NCBI GenBank assembly: GCA_963555705.1
Contig: OY743183.1
Span: 48,163,466-48,227,465 of the forward strand
Length of the DNA: 64,000 bases
From: Ligustrum vulgare
Lineage: Eukaryota > Streptophyta > Magnoliopsida > Lamiales > Oleaceae
Reading direction: 5' to 3'
Shown: one piece after another, positions 46,658 through 57,848 of the stretch
How positions within the stretch are numbered: position 1 is the first letter of the stretch
Layout: each line of letters begins with the position of its first letter
Notes under the pieces: generated by a model
Databases searched by the model: none
What the model was told of the DNA's origin: nothing
Seen by the model: only the letters and a program-made list of their open reading frames with translations
Made by a program: the position numbers and the translations under genes

Positions 46658-48079
46658 ATGTTAGAAAAAAATGGATTTTTTGGAAAGAATGTTTTTCAGA
46701 AACTTAGTTTTTGTGAAGAATGTGTTTTGGGAAAACAACAAACTTCTTCATTTGGTAAAGCTGTTCATAAATCCAAGGTAATCCTTGAATATTTGCATGC
46801 AGATTTTTGGGGTCCTGCCCCTGTTAACACAGTTTCTGATTTTAGATACTTCTTTTTGATTGTTGATGACTATTCCAGAAAGTCTTGGGTTCATTTGTTA
46901 AAAACCAAAGATCAAACTGTTACTGTTTTAAAAAATTTCATTACCTTGGTTGAAAATTTGAAAAACAAAAGGGTTAAAGTGATCAGAACTGACAATGGTT
47001 TGGAGTTCTGCAATTTTGAATTTGATGAGTTTTGTAAAAACCAAGGCATACTTAGACATAGGACTGTTTCATACAGTCCACAGCAAAATGGGGTTGCTGA
47101 AAGGATTAACAGGACCCTGTTAGAAAGAACAAGGTGCATGTTAATCCAATCAAATTTGCCAAAAATATTTTGGGGGGAAGCAGTTAAGACTGCATGTTTT
47201 CTAATCAATTTGTGTCCTTCTAGTGCTGTGAACTACAGCATTCCAGATCAAATCTGGAATGATGCAGTTCCAGATTATTCTGTCTTAAAAATTTTTGGTT
47301 ATTCTGCCTATGCTCATCAGGTTCAGTCCAAACTTGAACCAAGATCTTTAAAATGTGTCTTTGTTGGTTATGGGGAAGGGGTTAAAGGTTACAGACTATG
47401 GGTCAAAGAACAAAGTGGATTCAAAGTTATTTTAAGCATGTCTGTTATTTTTAATGAAAATATTTTTCCTTGCAAGTTTGAAAAAAATGAAAATCCACTT
47501 TGTGAAAAGGATTTTTTGATAACTGAAGTAAGCTTTGATGATTCTTACTTTCAACCTGAGCAGCCCCAACATTTGCATAATAATGTGCCTACATCACCTG
47601 CACCTACTTCACCCACACTATCTGAACATGATGAACTTGTTTTAGATAATTATCATCTGGCCAGAGACAGAATTAGGAGAGAAATTAGACCCCCTATGAG
47701 ATTTGATGATTTTGAATCCTATTCTACTACTGTTTTGTCTACTTCTTTGGATCCTGAACCTGCTTCATTTGAAGAAGCTATGGGATCAAAAGATAAAAAC
47801 TTGTGGATTGCTGCCATGCAAGAGAAAATGAATTCCCTAATTAAGAATAAGACTTGGACCTTGGTAGAAAGACCCCCTAATAAGAAACTAATTGATTGCA
47901 AATGGATATATAAAAAAAAAGATGGGGATTCTGAAGGGGGCAAACCTAGATATAAGTCTAGGTTAGTTGCTAAAGGATTTTCACAAAAGGAAGGCATAGA
48001 CTATACTGAAATATTTTCTCCTGTTGTGAAATTTACTTCTATTAGAATTCTGTTTGCTTACTTGCTCAAAATGATTTAG
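46658..48079 (+). pseudogene. copia C integrase and RT N-terminus
   Basis: 473 open codons. The zinc-binding tail CEECVLGKQ is followed by the integrase core with LHADFWGP (first Asp), IRTDNGLEF (second Asp) and SPQQNGVAERINR (Glu), so the DDE triad is intact. The integrase C-terminal GYSAYAHQ..KCVFVGYGEGVKGYR follows, then the RT start KNLWIAAMQEKMNSLIKNKT, WKYIYKKK-type and RLVAKGFSQKEGIDYTEIFS. A frameshift near 48060 ends it (RILFAYLLKMI). Confidence 0.9.
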
Positions 48080-49373
48080 AACTTGAGTAAATGGATGTGT
48101 AAACAGCATTTTTGTATGGTATGCTTGATGAAACCATTTATATGTCTCAACCAAAAGGTTTTGAACAGAAAACTAAACCTGATTTGGTGTGCTTGCTTCA
48201 GAAATCACTTTATGGTCTGAAACAAGCATCTAGACAATGGTACAAAAGATTTGATAATTTCATTCAAAGCCAAAAATTTCAGAAAAGTTCATACGACTCC
48301 TGTTTTTATTTTAAAAATGATTTTTCTGATCCTATGTATCTTCTTCTGTATGTGGATGATATGCTCATAGCTGGTAAGGACCTGCAGGCTATTTGTAGTC
48401 TTAAACGGAATTTGAAAACTGAATTTGAAATGAAAGACCTAGGACCATCTAGGAAAATTCTTGGTATTGATGTTTTTAGAAATAAATCTGCAGGGAAAAT
48501 TTTTCTGAATCAAAAGAGTTATATTGAAAAAGTTTTGAATTTTTTTTTTTTTTATTTGATTCTAAATCTGTTTCACTTCCACTACCTTCTCATTTTAAGC
48601 CTTCTAGTGATCAATGTCCTAAAACTGCAGAGGAATTTCATAGAATGAAAAACGTTCCTTATTCAAATGTTGTAGGATCAGTTATGTACTTAATGGTCTC
48701 AACCAGACCAAACATTGCATTTTCTGTCAGTGTGTTGAGCAGATTTATGAGTAATCCAGGGGAACCCCACTGGGAAGCTCTTAAATCTTTATTAAAATAT
48801 TTGAAATGAACTTTGAATTTGAGTCTTATGTTTTCTAAATCCAAAACTGCTTTTGAACTTAAAGGATTTGTAGACTCTGATTTTGCTGGTAATATTGACA
48901 ACAGAAAGTCTACCTCTGCTTAATTTTTTACTCTTAATTCTGCCTGCATCAGTTGGAAAGCACAAGTTCAGAAATTAGTTGCACTTTCTTCAACTGAAGC
49001 AGAGTATATCTCAGCCACTGATGCAGTTAAAGAATGCATGTGGCTGAGGGGTTTGCTTTCTGAAATTGGTTGTTTGAGTAAACCTGAAATTGAGATTTAT
49101 ACTGATAGCCAGAGTGCTTTATATCTTTCTAAAAATCCTGTGTTTCATAATAGGTCCAAACATATAGATGTCAAATTTCATTTCATAAGAGACATCATTG
49201 AAAAAGGTTTTGTGAAAATGATTAAGATTCCTACTCAATTAAATCCAGCAGATGCTGGAACTAAAATCATACATGTTACTAAGTTTAAGGATGCCCTGAA
49301 TTTTCTTAACATTTTGGAGTTTGATACTGCCTTACTGTATTTTTTACAGGGAACTAAGTGTTTGGGAGTATAG
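48080..49373 (+). pseudogene. copia C RT-RNase H, interrupted
   Basis: Continues with two stops near 48090-48105 (DLELE..MDV..TAFLYGMLDE), then an open RT with YGLKQASRQWY and LLLYVDDMLIAG (YVDD about 48350). A run of 11-12 T at 48539 shifts the frame. The rest reads NVVGSVMYLMVSTRPNIAFS, a TGA near 48808 after LLKYLK, GFVDSDFAGNIDNRKSTSA then a TAA, and an open RNase H tail (KLVALSSTEAEYISATDAVK, IYTDSQSALYLSKNPVFHNR, SKHIDVKFHFIRD). RNase H acidic residues are present. Confidence 0.9.
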
Positions 49374-49456
49374 CTTGTAGATACTGAAGGACTTTAGGAC
49401 TGATCAAAGGAGCTGGGAGGACATAGCTGCAGTCAGAACCAATTGAGGGGAAGATT

Positions 49457-50075
49457 TGTAGAGCAATTGGTCCAGCCCAAGAAGTCCACTCATTCAGCCC
49501 ATTACTTTAGCCAGATATCAGTACTTGGGCTTTCCTATTTTGTCCAAATGCTGAGCCCACTTCAGAGGCTTTAACCCGGTGCAATATCGTGTTTCCAGAA
49601 TTCACGCTTTCTTCTTTCTAACTGAATCTGTTTCTGCCGTTTGATCAAACCACATGTAACCGTTCAGGCCGTTGGATCACCCTTGTTTTATACGCCAGAT
49701 GAAAAGGCATTGCGTCCAGATTCATCCATTCAGATTGAATCACTCATCTTCGTTCTTAACCTTCTCATATTTTCTCTCACTTCGCCTCTTCTGGTTTTGG
49801 CGATTTCACTCTCTTACACTTTGTTTTCAGTAGAAATTTGTAGTACTCTTCTGAAATTGTTAAGAGGTGTCTATGTGTTCTTGTAAACACAATTTGTTAC
49901 TGTGATTTTGAGAGGTTTTTTGTTGAGTTGTTATACGCAGTTCGCATTTTTGTTATCCTTAGGGTTTCTGTAAATTTCTTGTATATTTTACTTAAACGTT
50001 TTTCAATTGTTGTGAAGTCTTGAAAATCAATAATATTTCTCAGATTTTTGGTGTTTTACACTTGATTTCTCTACA
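49457..50075 (+). repeat. 3' LTR of copia C
   Basis: 619 bp, follows the polypurine tract GAGGGGAAGATT, ends at 50075 and is followed by the AATTG duplication. Confidence 0.95.
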
Positions 50076-50221
50076 AATTGATTTATTAATTTTCACTTGG
50101 CCTAGAACAACATTTGAATCCATAATTTGTTTTATTTGTTTAACCCTGAACTCATTCGCCTACATCACATTTATTTTTAATAAAATGTCTGGCACAACGA
50201 CAAATGTATATATAATTTCAA

Positions 50222-51437
50222 CAAATATGTGATAACAAGACTTAAATCCTCACAACGTTTGTCAAATATAATATCATGTTGAACCATGTATAACTTTAAT
50301 AATAATTTTTAAAAATTGCATATGGAGGACATAATTTTTTATTTCATTCAAAATAATTCGTATGACACATTATTTTCTCATAAATTGTTCTGAAAATTCC
50401 GCACTTTTGTGGGGCTGGTTTAGACAATAATGATTCTTTCTAAAAACAAAAAATCAAACCTATTTATGTTCTCTCTGTCATTTGTTGTCCAAGTTTCAGG
50501 CTTGTAAATTTCATCATTATCATTTTTTTCCTTCATTTGTTGAACTCTTCTTCAAAGTTAAAAAAGATAAAAAGAAAAGATAAACTCATTGTCTTAATTT
50601 TAGACCCTACCAAACATGGACTAAATTAATTATAATTAAAGAAACCTCAATTAAATTATCACATTAATTAACAACCAACTATGTCTAAGAGAGGGCGTAA
50701 AGGGAGTTAATACAATAAAAGTGGAGCTAAATTTTTTTTTTAATTAAAATTAATAATAAAGTGTAGTTGAATTCCAATTTTTTTACTCTGCCTAGGCTTT
50801 TCTTCAATTTCACTCTGCATTTATTTATTTCTGTTTCAATTTAGTCACACGACGTTTGTAAATGTGACGCAGAACGGAAGCAAGAAAGAAATTTCAAACG
50901 AAATCCTTAAAAGATAAAACTTGGAATCCTCCAAGAGGGTTGAGAAAATTCTCAAGAATTTTATTAATAATCTGAATGAATAAAAAACGATTAATTAACC
51001 ATCTATTTATATGGCCATGAAACAAAGAAACGTGTTCTTATTTAACTAAGAAAGCATAAAACCTATTCCAAATCAAATAAACAAAAAGAATCTGAAATAA
51101 ACTAAATGAAATAAATAGCACTAAAATATTAAAATACTATTTTCGCTGTCTAAACGAAAAAAACTTCCAAAATCCATCGTAGGTCACAGCAAAGCAGTAA
51201 GTTGCATTCGTCTCGTCGAGCTACCCAAAATGAACATAAGATGGGCTCGAAACCTGAGGTCGGACGCTAAATCTCTAAATTTCGGTTCAGTCCTTTACGT
51301 TCTATTTCTTCTTCAATCCATTCCGCATTTTGTTCCACATCAAAATGATTTGTCATTTTTTAAAAGATGTAACCTTGTAGTTATCAAATACTTCCCTTAT
51401 ACATATATACGTCAGAATGTTCATGGAAATTGAATGC
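50222..51437. repeat. Repeat block P, copy 5, holding a solo LTR
   Basis: Collinear with copy 3 (28341-28747, 30816-31135, 39716-39737). It is uninterrupted at the sites where copy 3 carries the short LTR element (50597-50601) and CACTA-2 (51400-51402). It carries its own insertion at 50865-51342. 50081-50221 is unassigned. Confidence 0.85.
50865..51342 (-). mobile_element. Solo LTR, 478 bp
   Basis: Begins TGACGCAGAACGG and ends GTTCCACATCA, flanked by the exact 5-bp duplication AAATG (50860-50864 and 51343-51347). Copy 3 of the P block shows the empty site at 31076-31080. A TATA-like ATATAAATAG on the - strand near 51010 suggests - strand orientation. No coding sequence, PBS or second LTR, so it was probably left by LTR-LTR recombination. 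Confidence 0.75.
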
Positions 51438-51529
51438 ATTCTATAAATTAATTAAAAACACCAATCATTTATAATATTAATTGAAAAATGCATGAAATTT
51501 TAACATTAAGTATTTTATTGATGGTTTAG

Positions 51530-52210
51530 TTCATCCGAACAAATGCAATGGTTCCTTCAGCATAATGTCGTCGAAAAATTGCTCCCAACTTTGAATTCAA
51601 ATTTCAAATACCCTAACTACGTCCTCATTTGAAATATTTCTGGAAAAAAAAAAAAAATTGTATACAGGAGATGTACCTTTTGATTTCGGTTAAAGTAATT
51701 TGTATGACCCATAATTTTCTCATAAATCGTCTCCCATACACAATTTTCGTTTTTTGACAATTCAGCAGTTTGTGGGGATGATTTTGACAATACGGTTTCT
51801 CTCTAAAAAGAAAAATCAAACCTATTTATGTTCTCTATGTCATAGGTTATCCAAGTTTCCAAGCTTGTCCATTTCAATCATTATCATTTTCTTTCTTCAT
51901 TTATTGAAGTCTTCATAGTTAAAAAATATAAAATGAAAAGATAAACTCATTGTCTAGTCCGTACTAAACATGGATTAAATTAATTATAAAATAAATTTCA
52001 ATTAAAATATCAATATTTAAAACCTTATGGTAAAATCAAGACTAATTCTTATTGACCAATGATAACATCACTTAACCATGTATATTCATACATAAGAGGA
52101 ATGATTTTCACTTTGAAATATTTCGTCAATGTTCAATTTAAAAGTATTCTTTTGTTCTTCGATTATTTGAATTTTCAAATTATTATTTAGGATGATTGAA
52201 CCACGCCATA
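51530..52210. repeat. Repeat block P, copy 6, upstream of the P450
   Basis: Matches copy 2 (27600-28080) and the ends of copies 1 and 4 (GGATGATTGAACCACGCCAT). It ends about 315 bp before the P450 start codon, so it could contribute upstream regulatory sequence. No specific site is identifiable. Confidence 0.75.
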
Positions 52211-52461
52211 TAAAAGTTGAAGTTATTAGAAAAGAAGAAAAAAACATTTGTCTATTTATTAAATTCAATCAAACATAACCGTATCAAAATGTCTATACAT
52301 TAAATATACATGTTTTTATCAAATGCATGGCAACTTCATAATTCTTTGTTCCATTCTCAAGTCTCAAAAAGCATGCAAGGCTCGTTCTTTATTTATTTTT
52401 CATCTAGTTTTTCAACTGACAAGTGGGTACACAATTTGAGAACATATCTAAATATTCTACT

Positions 52462-52469
52462 TATAAATA
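52462..52469 (+). promoter_or_regulatory. TATA box of the P450 gene
   Basis: TATAAATA lies 57 bp upstream of the ATG at 52527, a plausible spacing for a short 5' leader (transcription start about 30 bp downstream). This is the best TATA in the preceding 150 bp. Confidence 0.6.
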
Positions 52470-52526
52470 CTGGTAATATGTATTGCAAGATTCATATCTT
52501 GAACTTATAATTTTCTTCAATTATCC

Positions 52527-54130
52527 ATGGAGTTCCAATTCCCTTTTTCCGTCAGTGCTTCCTTCCTCCTTTTGTCGTCGTTTCTGTTCATGCTAGTTAA
52601 GCAGTACATAGGATCAAAAAATACTGAAAAATTGCCCCCAGGGCCAAGAAAGCTCCCTTTTATTGGGAACTTGCACCAGTTGGCAGGCTCCCTACCTCAT
52701 CGTACTCTCGGTAACTTAGCAAAAAAATACGGACCCGTGATGCACCTTAAACTAGGTGAACTTTCAACAATTGTTATATCGTCTCCTCGAATAGCTCAAG
52801 AAATATATCAAACAAATGATATTAACTTTTCTGATAGGCCGGAGTTGCTCGTCTCTAAGATTGTATATTACAATGTTGGTGACGTTGGTTTTGTTCCGTA
52901 CGGTGCATATTGGAGAGATATGCGTAAGATACTGACGATGGAACTCCTAAGTCTAAAAAAAGTCCAATCATTTCACAGTATAATGGAGGAAGAGGTTTCT
53001 CGTCTCATTAGTTCAATTCGAGGCTTGGAAGGAGATATAATCAATTTTTCTGAAAAAGGTTTAGATATAGAGAGTTCGATTCTTGTGAGAAGTGCAGTTG
53101 GTCGTAAATGCAAAGACCATGAATCACTAATGAAGTTGGGAAAGGAAACAACATCCTTCGTAGGAATGTTTAATATTGGAGATATCTTCCCTTCACTGTC
53201 ATTTCTTGATTCCATCTTTGGAACCAAGCGCAAGTTATTTAACATTCATAAATTGGTTGATAATATTCTCGAGGGAATAATTCGGGAACACGAAGAGGAT
53301 ATGTTGACAATGGGCAAAGCCAGTGAAGATCAGCACTCAGAAGATGACATACTCGACGTTTTCTTGCGGCTTAAGGAGAGCAATAACGAAGCTATCACAA
53401 GAGATAACATCAAAGCTAACGTATTTGTGAGTCATTTAATTTTTTACTATATTTATTTTAATTTCTAGCTAGCTACTTTTGATCGATCTTAATTTAATTT
53501 CTACTTTTGCAGATATTGCTAGGTGCTGGAATTGACACTTCATTCACTGTTATGGAATGGACAATGTCTGAACTGATGAGGAATCCAAAAGTAATGGAGA
53601 AGGCACAAGCAGAAGTAAGGAAAGCTTTCAAGGGAAAGGAGAAAATCCTGCTGAGTGATATTCAGAATTTGAGTTATCTGAAGATAGTGATTAAGGAATG
53701 TCTAAGGATGCACCCTCCAGGTCCCTTGTTAGGCCCCAGGCGGTCAAGGGAACAATGCAAGATTAGTGGATACGATATACCGGCTAATACCGTAGCTATA
53801 ATAAATGGTTGGGCGATCGGAAGGGATCCTGAATACTGGCACAATCCTGAGACTTTTGAACCTGAGAGATTTAACAATGTGCCAACTACATATACTGGTA
53901 CTCATTACGAGTATATACCATTTGGCGCGGGGAGGAGGATGTGTCCGGGGATCAACTTCGGTATGGCCAGCATCGAGTTCTCTTTAGCTAACTTCCTCTA
54001 TCACTTCAACTGGAAACTTCCAGGTGGGATCAGCCCTGATAAATTGGACATGACTGAGAGATGGGGTGCAGCTGCCGGAAGGAAGAACAATTTGTACCTG
54101 ATTCCCACGTCCTACGTCCCAAACAATTAA
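52527..54130 (+). CDS. Cytochrome P450, CYP71 family (CYP71D-like)
   Basis: Haem-thiolate monooxygenase anchored in the ER and fed by cytochrome P450 reductase. Exon 1 is 52527-53426 and exon 2 is 53513-54130. The 86-bp phase-0 intron (GTGAGT..TTTTGCAG) is at the conserved CYP71-clan position. The product is 505 aa, normal for the family. Visible: hydrophobic N-terminal anchor (residues about 8-25), proline hinge LPPGP (36-40), C-helix WRDMRK (129-134), I-helix AGIDTS (305-310), K-helix E362-C-L-R365, PERF (417-420), and haem loop PFGAGRRMCPG with Cys444. All signature residues are intact. Overall the sequence resembles CYP71D enzymes that hydroxylate mono- and sesquiterpenes in asterids, but the substrate cannot be predicted from sequence. 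The helix entering the oxygen pocket reads NVF-ILLGAG, with Ile where relatives often have Asp. There is no neighbouring terpene synthase in the window. Confidence 0.93.
53427..53512 (+). other. P450 intron
   Basis: 86 bp, donor GTGAGT, acceptor TTTTGCAG, phase 0 between Phe300 and Ile301. Reading through it would give a truncated protein (stop within the intron), so splicing is required. Confidence 0.9.
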
Positions 54131-54188
54131 TTAATAAGGATTTCGGCCCTTGTTGTAATAATTAAATTATGGTGGTTTGTAATTTTTA

Positions 54189-54194
54189 AATAAA
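54189..54194 (+). terminator. Candidate poly(A) signal of the P450
   Basis: AATAAA 59 bp after the stop codon, with further AATAAT elements to 54215. Reasonable plant 3' end; no transcript evidence. Confidence 0.5.
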
Positions 54195-54639
54195 TTGTAA
54201 GGAATAATAATATTATTGTAGAATTTTCTGCTTACACATATCCTCAAGTAATGAACTATTTTACTTCAAATTAAATTTGTCGAAGCCACTATATTATATC
54301 ATTTGTACGAACGGAACAGATAACACAATTATTCGTCGTCGGATGCTAGAAATTAAACAACGCCAATATATGATGAATGATTGTTGCAGAATAATTTAGG
54401 GCAAAAGGTTTGTGATTTTTCTAGTTATAAATCTAGATGTAGTGTAACTGCTCATAATATTAATCTTCACGTGCATGGTTCCATTTCTCTTTAGTGGATA
54501 CAGAGATATCATTTTCCTTAATAATCCTTGAGGGTTTATTTTTTATTTTATTCTTATTTGACTTCTAATTGTATCACAAATCTTCTTGAATACTACTTTT
54601 GATCATTTGAGTCCAACAACTCAACAATAACACTTTGAT

Positions 54640-54886
54640 TTGATGTCAAACTCGATCAAAAATTCGGGATGCCTCGAGAAACTCGAGAGAACCATCGACC
54701 CGAGTCTGGGTTTGACCATCTGACTCTTGACTCAATCCCTTGGCCGACTCTTGACTCGATCCCTTGGCCGAGTCGATGGCCGGCTCAGATATGAAAATAT
54801 TGATTATAACTCAATAGAACGTGTTATTTTGTCTACGAGGTTTCCTGTTAACAAATACAAAATCGAATCCTACCCCCTTGATATTC
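54640..54886 (-). repeat. Inverted relative of the 27030-27240 repeat
   Basis: The reverse complement matches 27030-27240 (TTATAACTCAATAGAACGTG, GTCTACGAGGTTTCCT, GCCGAGTCGATGGCC). It contains its own short tandem duplication of GACTCTTGACTCGATCCCTT with minor differences. 54215-54640 holds nothing recognisable. Confidence 0.75.
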
Positions 54887-55823
54887 TGTGAAATCCTGAA
54901 TCTTAACTATTTAATTTTTATTTTCGTTATTTTTGTAGAATTTAAAGTTTGTTTATAATTTTTTGAATTTAAAAAAATGTCAAAATTCTTTGTATGTTTT
55001 CGATGTTAAAAATAAATTAATTAGTGCTGAATAGAGTAATCATTTTTCGTAGAATCGACAATTAGGACTCATTAGTTAACTTTATTATGACCCGTGCGTT
55101 TGCGGTATACTTTTCAATGAAAGAGGAGAACTGAGCGTTTCTTTGTTGAGCATCATTTAGTTTAGAGCATTTTTGTATGGGTTAATTTTTTTTTTTTTTA
55201 ATTCGAGGTAAGGCTCATATGTTCCTCTGGGTTTGCTTGTTAAGCACTTTTTCTTGTTAATAATATTGTATCCTAGGCTTGGATTTTCGACCTTGGATAC
55301 TTCCCAAAAAAAAAAAAAAAAAGAGAGAGGAGAATTGAGCAAATTTTATCATCTAATTATTAATAATTAATTTATATTTAATTATATGCATAAATAAAAA
55401 ATATTAAGTAAATCTAAGGCAAACTTGAATAATGAAAATGAAAATCTTATTAATCGAAAAAACAAAGTTTCAAGTGGACAATTAATTAGGTTCAAAGAAT
55501 AGTTTTAACTGAGTTCAATGAGATGACATCAGTAGTTGGACATTTGATAGAATTGAAAAATGTTAATCATTTTTAATCCATCTAAGCTTTATTTTATTTA
55601 TTCTATGATTGTATTAAAATTGTTTAATCTCATACAACTTTATTAATATAATAAGGGAAAAAGTCAAACCTTATTTTCTTGCTTGCAGACGACAAAATGA
55701 CTCCTAGCCACTTAGAACTCTTGAATTGAACAACAAATTAATTCACGTTGATAACTTCCCAGATGTTGAAATTTGAATGGAAAATTGAAAATTTGTAAGG
55801 TCTTTTGGGGGGGGGGGGGGGGG
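54887..55823. repeat. Repeat block P, copy 7, downstream of the P450
   Basis: Collinear with 42350-43260, including the 55135-55325 segment shared only with copy 4. It stops at a 17-G run (55807-55823), immediately followed by gypsy sequence. Confidence 0.8.
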
Positions 55824-57848
55824 TGATGTGATCCCGTTCGGGATGCTCGCGGAATTAATGTTGAAATGTCGCAAAGTTCCTTGCACAACATTGTTCATTA
55901 CTTCTTTGATCTTCTTGACTTAAAACCGAGTCATTGGCCCTTTTCTACAATCAACGGGTCCTTGCTTGGCTTGCGATCGAGCTCTAGACCTGGATCACAT
56001 CATCCCCTCCCCTTCGAAAGGATTCGTCCTCGAATCTGTATCTGCGTCAAACAAAGAAAGATCAGACACATTAAATGTAGCTGAAACCTTATACACACCT
56101 GGTAAGTTTAGTTTGTATGCATTGTCATAGATCTGGATTGGACCATCCCCTCGTGGTTGGAGCTTTGACTTCCGATGGTCTGGAAAACGCTTTTTCCTCA
56201 GGTGTACCCAAACCCAATCTCCAGGTTCAAATACAACGTTTTTCCTATCCCAGTTTGTTTGAGATGCATAGTACTTTTTCTTCTTGTCAATCTCCAACCT
56301 CACTTTTCATGGAGTGATTTAACCAATTCAACCTTCTTCTTCCCATCTAAACTACCACGTTGATCAATAGGTAAAGGAATTAAATCCAACGGTGTTAGTG
56401 GATTAAAACCATAAATAATCTCAAAAGGTGAACAAGAAGTAATAGAATGAGTAGCCCTATTATATGCAAATTCAATGAATGGTAAACACTCCTCCCAACT
56501 TTCTCTTCAATTGCTTCTCCACCTTTATAGCCATGTATAGCATATCTTTCAACTCCAAATAATGTTAGAGCTCAATCATGTTAGCTATATCCTTATTCAA
56601 CCCATTCAAAAATCGGGCCATAATAGCCTCTCTATCCTCATCTACAATAACTCTAATCATCAACATCTCCATCTCCTTATGATAATCCTCTACACTCTTG
56701 GATCCTTGGTATAGACTTTGTAATTTTTTATGAAACTCCCGATGGTAATGACCTGGTACGAATCTCTTCCTCATATGATAGCTTTTAATTCATCCCAAGT
56801 ATTAATGGGCCTCTCGCGATTCCTCCTCCTAGAAGTCACCAATTTATCTCACCAATTAATAGCATAATCAAAGAACTCAAGTACCGCTACCTTAACTTTT
56901 TTCTCCTCCGAATAAATGTAGCAATTAAAAACCAACTCCATCTTCTTCTTCCACTCCAAGTATGCTTCTGGATCACTCCTTCCTTTGAATGAAGGAATTG
57001 TCATTTTGATGTTGCTCATACTACTATCCACTCTATCCCCAATGAGATCTTTATCCCTCCTCCCATTTCTAACTCCTCTATCTACAATTGCCTCATCATC
57101 AAAATCAATATTTTCTTCACTCTCATCAACCACCTCTACTCTCCTTCCTCGCCCACCTTGCCTACGTGCATTAGGTACTTCCTAAGGTTGTTCAAGCCTT
57201 TCCAACCTACCTATCACATCCCCAAACAACCGCTCAAACCGTTGTACCATCTCATCCGACATGTTGGCTCGACCGTTATTTTTTGTAATAGAAGATTGTT
57301 CAGACGTCCTAAAATTAAGTAATTTTATGCCTCACGCGTTTTCACTCATGTATCACTCAATTTGGATTTTTCCCTCTATTAATCTCGCATCTCTTGTCTT
57401 TTTCCACTCAATAGCTTTCACAATAATATCTTCAGAGAACGAACCCGAACTCAAGCAAGTATTAATCCCGAATAATTCAAACTAGATATGAGGTAGAATT
57501 CAATGACTTATTGGAATAAACTCAATGAAGGATTTGACATGGAAATTTTGACACTTTTGATTGGAGACTAGAATTAATTCAAGAAAGTAGTTCTTGAATT
57601 TTATTTTATTTTTTAGTCGGATTTTTTTTTTTTTTTTTGGGGCTCGAAAATTCAACTATGATAACAATGAAAGAAACGAAATTTGATTTGGATAACAAAC
57701 GAATGAAATAACGACTTTTGAATTTTTTTTGGATACTTTTCTGGATCAAAGACTCAAATTATGAAGAACGCAAAGAACAAAATTCAATAATTCAAGAGAA
57801 AAAAAAAAGATATAACCTTGATTTTTGGGAGTCTAAGCTCTGATACCA
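55824..57848 (-). pseudogene. Gypsy element with gag fused to integrase tail by deletion
   Basis: Read on the - strand: PBS (57837-57848), gag start near 57260, acidic region and gag core SIKMTIPSFKGRSDPEAYLEW-type (57000-56900), YHREFHKKLQSLYQGSKSVE and FLNGLNKDIANMIEL (56740-56565). The end of integrase follows directly: [24 protein letters not shown] (about 56440), KKKKYYASQTNWDRKNVVFE and PGDWVWVHLRKKRFPDHRKS (56300-56160), ending GEGMM. Protease, RT, RNase H and the integrase core are all missing. Truncated at the G run. Confidence 0.8.
57837..57848 (-). promoter_or_regulatory. primer-binding site of the - strand gypsy
   Basis: The + strand reads GCTCTGATACCA, the exact complement of TGGTATCAGAGC. 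57849-58620 should then be its 5' LTR; a - strand TATATATA promoter-like stretch lies near 58110-58120, but the far LTR end could not be fixed. Confidence 0.85.

Larger units (their letters stand above)
43983..50075 (+). mobile_element. Full-length LTR copia retrotransposon C (6093 bp)
   Basis: Two 619-bp LTRs starting TGTAGAGCAATTGG and ending TTTCTCTACA. Exact 5-bp target duplication AATTG (43978-43982 and 50076-50080), a PBS, a polypurine tract GAGGGGAAGA before the 3' LTR, and a complete gag-protease-integrase-RT-RNase H order. The coding region has several stops and frameshifts, so this copy is defective. By eye the LTRs differ at about 16 of 619 positions, the youngest LTR pair in the window. 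Confidence 0.95.

Noticed and set aside
53674..53987. Other-frame open stretches within the P450
   Set aside because: Shadows of exon 2, whose reading carries all P450 signatures.
55824..56002. 11-bp inverted repeat TGATGTGATCC..GGATCACATCA taken as LTR or MITE ends
   Set aside because: The interval is still the tail of gypsy pol and the left side is a G-run joint; no TSD, so probably chance or rearrangement.
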